Shown piece after piece: positions 58,701-64,000 of a DNA stretch of 64,000 nucleotides. The notes beneath the pieces are model-generated. The model made no database searches. It worked only from the letters and a program-made list of their open reading frames with translations, and was not told the origin of the DNA. Within the stretch, counting starts at the first letter, position 1; each line of letters begins with the position of its first letter. Position numbers and translations under genes: made by a program. The stretch is from Trachythela sp. YZ-2020 (lineage: Eukaryota > Cnidaria > Anthozoa > Malacalcyonacea > Clavulariidae). Location: contig JADLSH010000312.1 of the NCBI GenBank assembly GCA_016169945.1, positions 124,001 to 188,000 of the forward strand, written 5' to 3'.

Positions 58701-60268
58701 CTAAAATTACTTAGTTCAGCCATAATTTTTTAACACATAAATCCAGTTTATTCATGTCAAAATCTTGTGTACCATCAAGAATACAACGCTTTTCCAAGCT
58801 AATCCATATCGTAATCCGGTTTCGAAGGACAAAACGTTTAGTTCAACACAACTTTATTACATAATGATGTACGAGAAAAACAAGAAGTACAAGAAATACG
58901 AGAAATACAAGCAAGACAAAAGTCAAATGGATATACGAGAAATGCAAAAACTATATAAAAAACGTGTTCGCCTGCAGTGCGGGTGGAAAAAACATGCTAT
59001 AGTTTTTAGAGCTATTTACAAGTCCAGTCTCCCGCGTTGCCTAATCACGCGACCTGACCGAGAGGTATTGGTGCGAACATATATAAAGCAAATAGGTAGC
59101 TGCAGAAGCCTAAAAAACGTGATATTTTATGACATATTCAAGGTACAATTTAGCGTCTCTTCGAGAACACTTCATCTTGTCAGACTATAGAATTACACCG
59201 CCGCTTTAGAGATTTGTATTCATGAAACAATTTGAGCAAAACCTAGTTAAACGATTACTGAGGTAGAAAGTTAGAATACTTCGTACAGATTTTACGCTCT
59301 TTTGCTGTATAAATAAAGAGGTTTTAGCTACAATACGCGTCTTGTAAATTAATATCAACGAATATATAGTGATGCTATAATTATATACTCAGCGCTTAAT
59401 CGTCTTCATGTCTTCATTCTTCAATTACGCCTTCCCTTTAAATTTAGGAAATAAGCTATTTTGTAATAAATAATAATTAATAAAAATAAGTAGTAATAGA
59501 CAATTTAGTCTATTATATCAGATCTTGCTGGCATAGGCACTCCGGTGCACGCTCGGTGCTCCATGCTCCGGCTTTTATTAATCCGAAGCTCGCCATATAG
59601 ACGCTACCTTCAATTTTTTTGTACTTCAATTTTATTACAAACACCAGCACACAAAACCCACACGTTCAAGACTTTATATCGTTCGCAAATCGCCGAACAA
59701 TGCAAAGTATAAGACCAATCGCGTTGCCAAAATAGATAACATTCCCATATTGCGGCAAGCTTACATGCATAACTAAAACTGATTTCTGCATCCCATACAC
59801 CAAACGTATAATAATATACATGTATATGCATACGCAAAAAATCTCATTGATTTTGACTTGTCTAGCGCGGGCAGATCAAAATTTCAGATAATTCGCGCTA
59901 TATCTGCATGAAATATTGTTCATGAAATTTTCGAATGAAATACACATTAGACATAATATTCACGATCAAGACACACTTCAGTGAATGTAGCCTGTATGTC
60001 ACGATAAGCTTGTTACCTTGCGTACTATCATGTAGCATTGATATCCTATTTTTGTCATGTAAAAGTGCATAAATATAATAAATCGCAATATATGCAGGTA
60101 AAAAGCATAAATAAAAAAATCAAAGATATACCTGATTAACACCACTTGCGTCCTTAGAGATTTTCATGCATTGCCCGTGTCATGATCACATGAAATCCCC
60201 CCCCCAACTAAAAAATTCGCAAGGGTGACGAATTTCCTAAGAATTTCGCCCTGCCCGTGACAAATTTC

Positions 60269-61880
60269 CTAGAAATGTCGCCCCATTAGGTTGGCGAATT
60301 TCCTGATGGGTCGGGGAGGGAATTCCTTCTCCCCTTTTACAAAGTTTTCTCCATTATCTGAACGGATCTCCTTAGGCTGTCCCCTTGTAATAAATCGTCG
60401 GATGGCGTTGATGAACAACTCGGTATCTAACAAGCTTGCTACGTCTATATGAATTATCGAGACGGTAAGGCAAGTCAACAGTACGCCATATCTGTTCACT
60501 TTGTTTCGTCCTCGTTTCACTTCGAAGGGCCCAAAACAGTCAATTCCATTGTAAGTGAATGGTGCATGGGTCAGCAGGTTATTCTGTCCTGAGAAAGATC
60601 GGCTATCTTCTGTTGGGAGGCGGATAACTGTCGCTTTCTACAGATATAGCACTCGTTCAGGATTTCTTCACGGTAGCTCTTCTGTTTATGATCCAATACT
60701 TCTCTCTGACGAAGGAAATAGTGTATTTCACTCCTGAATGACCCGAGATGTGGTGATTAGTTCGACAACGTGATTGTTTCATTGAAGAATAGCAGGATGT
60801 CTAGCTTCGCTGTCGATTGGTGCATTTCGATGATGTCCATCTACAAAAAGGAAGTCGTCCGTTAAAATTTGGTCGAGAAAGATTTCTTAAGGTTTAACTC
60901 TCGGTTGTAGTTGCGCCCTTGCTTTTCCTTCTTGATTTGGTATTTCTCTTCCTTAAAGCATTCGCTCTGAATATGTTTGACTATTTCTGTCTTGGCTTTC
61001 TTCAATTTCGTTACGCTTAGGGGATATATTTTTCTATGTTGTCCGATAACTGATTTCTCCTTCTGGTTGATACGATGTTGCAGTTTCATCTTGTATCTCA
61101 GCAATCATGCTACTACCCTTTTAAGGCGACACAATGTAAAAAGCCCCACTTGAGTGTTGCTATAAATGGATTAGGAATATATATTTCGTTTGTGAATGCT
61201 GCTGGTTCTCTCTTTACCTGTAAATCGCCGCCGGGGGTGCTTGGATTGATATCGTCTGACCTTTGTGGACAGGATGAGCTAGGTTGATGAAGAAATTCTG
61301 GACCATTTAACCGTTGATGTAACGACGTCGATCTCCAGTTGTTCAAAATTTGGCAGTTCCTTTAACCAGGTTTCCCAACGAGCCAGGAATTCATCCGGAA
61401 TTTAATCATCCCAACCGAATTTCTTCCGACATAAATCCTGCAAAATCTGCTTTCCTTTAAGAACGAATGGGCAATGAATCCCAGGAGGGTCGTTAACCGA
61501 ACTGACTACAGATAAAATGCAACGTTTGCTTCCAGGATTGTCCTTCACGAAAATACTAAATCCAAACTTATCTGAGGACACGTTCCATTGTACAACAAGT
61601 GCTCTTTCCACGAGTGGTTTATCGAAATTCAAATTCTTGACTTGCTCGGATCTTTCTAATTGTGCTAGAGACTCCAACACGCTTCTCAAATTTGGGGTCG
61701 ACTTGGTAGGTTTAACCCTCTCCTCGCTATGAGCTCGCGTAATTCATTCGCCAACTTCACTGCTTGATTTTCGGATTCCGAACAGGTGCACTCTCATCTC
61801 GAACTACTCAGCAGACTCTAGTCCCTTCCGCAGTCTAGATCGCTATCCGGCCACAACAGGAACCTCGAAGCGCTACAGTC
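60269..61880 (-). pseudogene. Second BEL/Pao pol fragment: reverse transcriptase end, RNase H remnant, integrase
   Basis: Reading leftward: an FLLWPDSD-like reverse-transcriptase strand and an HLFG motif (61870-61780), then LERSEQVKNLNFDKP, RALVVQWNVSSDKF, KRCILSVVSSVNDPPG and GKQILQDLCRKKFGWD (61689-61405), the Pao connection region. A decayed middle (61.35-60.55 kb) leads to the integrase: GIDCFGPFEVKRGRNKVNRYG with a catalytic Asp, and RRFITRGQPKEIRSDNGENF with the second (60555-60350). The frame is lost before the catalytic Glu. This is a separate copy from the 49-58 kb element, because both have pol. Confidence 0.8.
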
Positions 61881-62463
61881 GCTAAGACGAACACGTACTT
61901 GGTGAAATATCGACTCTATATCCAACATTAATATACAAATTTTCGTACACTCGCGTTGGTCAATTTGTACCACGTGTGTGCATTTTATATAGCAACAAAT
62001 AACGGCCGTGCCGTTATAGTTTATATCAGCACGGCAAAATTGCGCCCGAATTCACGAATAGAAAAGTTTATAAGATTTCGTTTATTTTAAACCGGCGAAG
62101 ACAATCCCAAAACCACGAAGTGGCTAAATTTCTAAAATAATTCCGTATTTAAACGTAAATATGTGTTGTTTATTTTACGAATTTACGGAATATAAGTTAT
62201 GAATGACTGGCGAAGCGTCGAAGCCGGTTGAAAATATATTCGTAATTGGGCAGACATAATTATTCAAAACAACAACAAGGTTGTTTCTTATATAAAAGCT
62301 ATTTGTTGTTTTAAAATATTCTAAAACCACTTTTGAATATTATCAAAACTAAACAAGGAACTAGTAAACAGTTAGTTCAACAAAGTTTATAGAATGTTTT
62401 TGCTCATAATTCTTAAATAAAAAAATACCGCCAAAGCGTTTACTCAAATTGAATATTAAAACG

Positions 62464-62635
62464 TTTAAAGCACTCTTTGTTCGTGCATTATCGTGATTTA
62501 CAAGCACTCGTTCACGAACAAGGAACTCGAAGTTTAATACTGCACTCGACCGCGTCTCGTGCAGTATGAAATTATCGTTCCTTGTTCGTGAACTCGTGCT
62601 TGTAAATCCCGATAATGCACTCACAGAGTGCTTTA
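62464..62635. repeat. Foldback palindrome inside the second BEL copy
   Basis: TTTAAAGCACTC...CGTGCATTATCG...TTACAAGCACTCGTTCACGA pairs with its inverse at the right end. Arms are about 75 bp. It lies in a ~0.75-kb non-coding insert (about 61.9-62.64 kb) between two halves of the reverse transcriptase. Confidence 0.8.
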
Positions 62636-62639
62636 ATCC

Positions 62640-63000
62640 TTAATTAACGCGACACACTTTTCCCTGAATCTAGTCAGCACGCCGGCAAGTGAGTTAATCA
62701 AGTCTGGCCACTGTAAAAATTGGCCGTTTGAAGACGTATTACGATGCTTGGCACATCTTGTTGGGCTTTCGATGATTGAACACTGGGTGGTGTGGTAGAT
62801 ATCACTGTGTTTTTAGTAGTCCTTGGTCTTTATCTTCCACCCGCATAGCATAACCCTTGCACAGCAAATCGTTCATGAATTACTTGTATTTCTCCTGCAT
62901 TACCGGTTCTTTCTGAAGTCGTTTCTTGACTAAGCCAACTCGGTGTTCTGCCATGGGTCCATTGTTTTCAAGCTGAGTTGGATACATTGTCTAGGGTAAC
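62640..63000 (-). pseudogene. BEL/Pao reverse transcriptase N-terminal part
   Basis: The minus strand reads NNGPMAEHRVGLVKKRLQKE, LCKGYAMRVE, a [15 protein letters not shown] motif, and then [13 protein letters not shown], all typical of the start of the Pao reverse transcriptase, with stops and frame changes. It joins the fragment at 61880 across an insert. From 63.0 to 64.0 kb I see no supportable gene, only a short C-rich tract at 63497-63525. Confidence 0.7.
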
Positions 63001-64000
63001 ACGATCTGATAGTGTCGACACCCAAATGTGACACACTGTTCAATTTCATTAAAAAATGTAAAACAATTAATCTTTCGTTTATTTTCCAACAATGTCAAAA
63101 CTTATGATAGCTGTCAACGGCATTACTATTTCAAAATAACGATGCCAAACGTTGCTTCTCGGCCCTACTGGGACCATTTTTTGCCCTGCATAAGGCTTGT
63201 TGGTTTTATGTGTCGTATCAACACGTGACCTTCAACGTCAGGGAGAAATATTTCTTAGGCAACTTTACGACAGAGTTGAATTCGTCTTACTCAAGATCAC
63301 TATAGATGGTGAATAGGAAAAACAAAGTTAGCCAAATGTCGGTTAATTTTAGCGTAGTGGTTGAAGGCCATAGGGCGTAAGAGGCACAATCTGGGCGTTC
63401 GTTCGGTTTCTTATTTATAACACTAAGTAATTTTCAAACTGAACTTTTAGGGCCAACTCGGAGAGAACCGACATTTTTTGACAAACTTGCAATTCAACCG
63501 CCGCCTCCCCCTCCACTCCCCCCACAAACATTGATAACGACATTCATAACGACAGTTAAAAATCATCCAACCAGTTGCAATATTGCTTATTTTAATGAAA
63601 TCTGATTCCTTCGTTTAATTCCACTATATATAATATTGAAATTAATCAGTACGTATGATTATTTTCCAACTAAAGTAGTAAAGAGCAATGTTTTTGTTGT
63701 GATAAAAAAGATATTATTTCGTTTTAAACCAACTATAACATAGACAGTACTATTATACCAATACTACAGTTTTAATAAAACGATAATGTCGTTAGAGACC
63801 AATTTACCAGGTTTAACAGTGCTAACAATAATTATTTTGTTTCGGAAAATGTTTGTAGCTGGTCTAAAATAGAATACGTTTTTGTTATATCTTTATCCAG
63901 ATGATTGGTCTATTGGCACAAGCATATTACACAGAGATGAGGAGAATTCTTCTAATTTCAACGAAAATCACAATCGGCTTAATTATCTTGATATATTTTG

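Noticed and set aside
58765..59190. 141-codon Lys/Tyr-rich ORF on the plus strand
   Set aside because: It is low-complexity with no domain or splice context, antisense to the leader of a BEL gag; I cannot separate it from chance.

Overview
This window is AT-rich animal DNA, most likely from a cnidarian. The reasons are spliced exons with GT-AG (and one GC-AG) introns, long tetra- and hexanucleotide microsatellites, AATAAA signals, and a very high load of retroelements and DNA transposons of types common in sea anemones, corals and hydrozoans. Only one part of an apparently ordinary host gene is visible: the last two exons of a DNA/RNA non-specific endonuclease at the left edge (2-1595). Almost everything else that can be recognised is mobile or was mobile. 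The species call is an inference from style of sequence, not a match.

Layout. 0-7 kb: endonuclease 3' exons, a G-rich minisatellite, two 3' LINE stubs (3.6 and 5.5 kb), a compound tetranucleotide tract and an unidentified ORF. 7.1-14.0 kb: one 6.9-kb hAT-type element with a perfect 8-bp target duplication, inserted in the LTR of a minus-strand Ty3/Gypsy element whose integrase lies at 14.5-16.7 kb; the hAT element is filled with two minisatellites, a nested LINE and exon-like pieces. 17-20 kb: several MITE-like palindromic repeats. 21.0-26.1 kb: a 5.1-kb element with inverted ends and GC-rich palindromic subterminal arrays. 26.4-27.5 kb: a Crypton-type tyrosine recombinase. 28.6-34.5 kb: a 5.9-kb TA-flanked element carrying two convergent spliced genes, an EXO1/XPG-like nuclease with a C-terminal HIRAN domain on the plus strand and a Myb/SANT-like protein on the minus strand. 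36.4-44.2 kb: a plus-strand LINE split by a minus-strand LINE and by a 2.1-kb Mutator-like element that contains a small, apparently intact three-exon gene. 45-49.7 kb: diverged long repeats with another LINE. 49.6-58.7 kb: a minus-strand BEL/Pao element whose gag is split by a 5.3-kb TIR element. 60.3-63.0 kb: a second BEL/Pao pol fragment. The rest shows no gene that I can support.

The most interesting object is the 28.6-34.5 kb element. Its two genes converge inside common terminal repeats, which suggests that they travel together. The nuclease is now decayed (nonsense codons, frameshifts, and valine at two normally catalytic aspartates), so the window probably holds a dead copy of a mobile system whose intact relatives may exist elsewhere in the genome. 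The order of insertions can be read from nesting: Gypsy before hAT, hAT minisatellite before its LINE, plus-strand LINE before both of its interrupters, and BEL gag before the 5.3-kb element.
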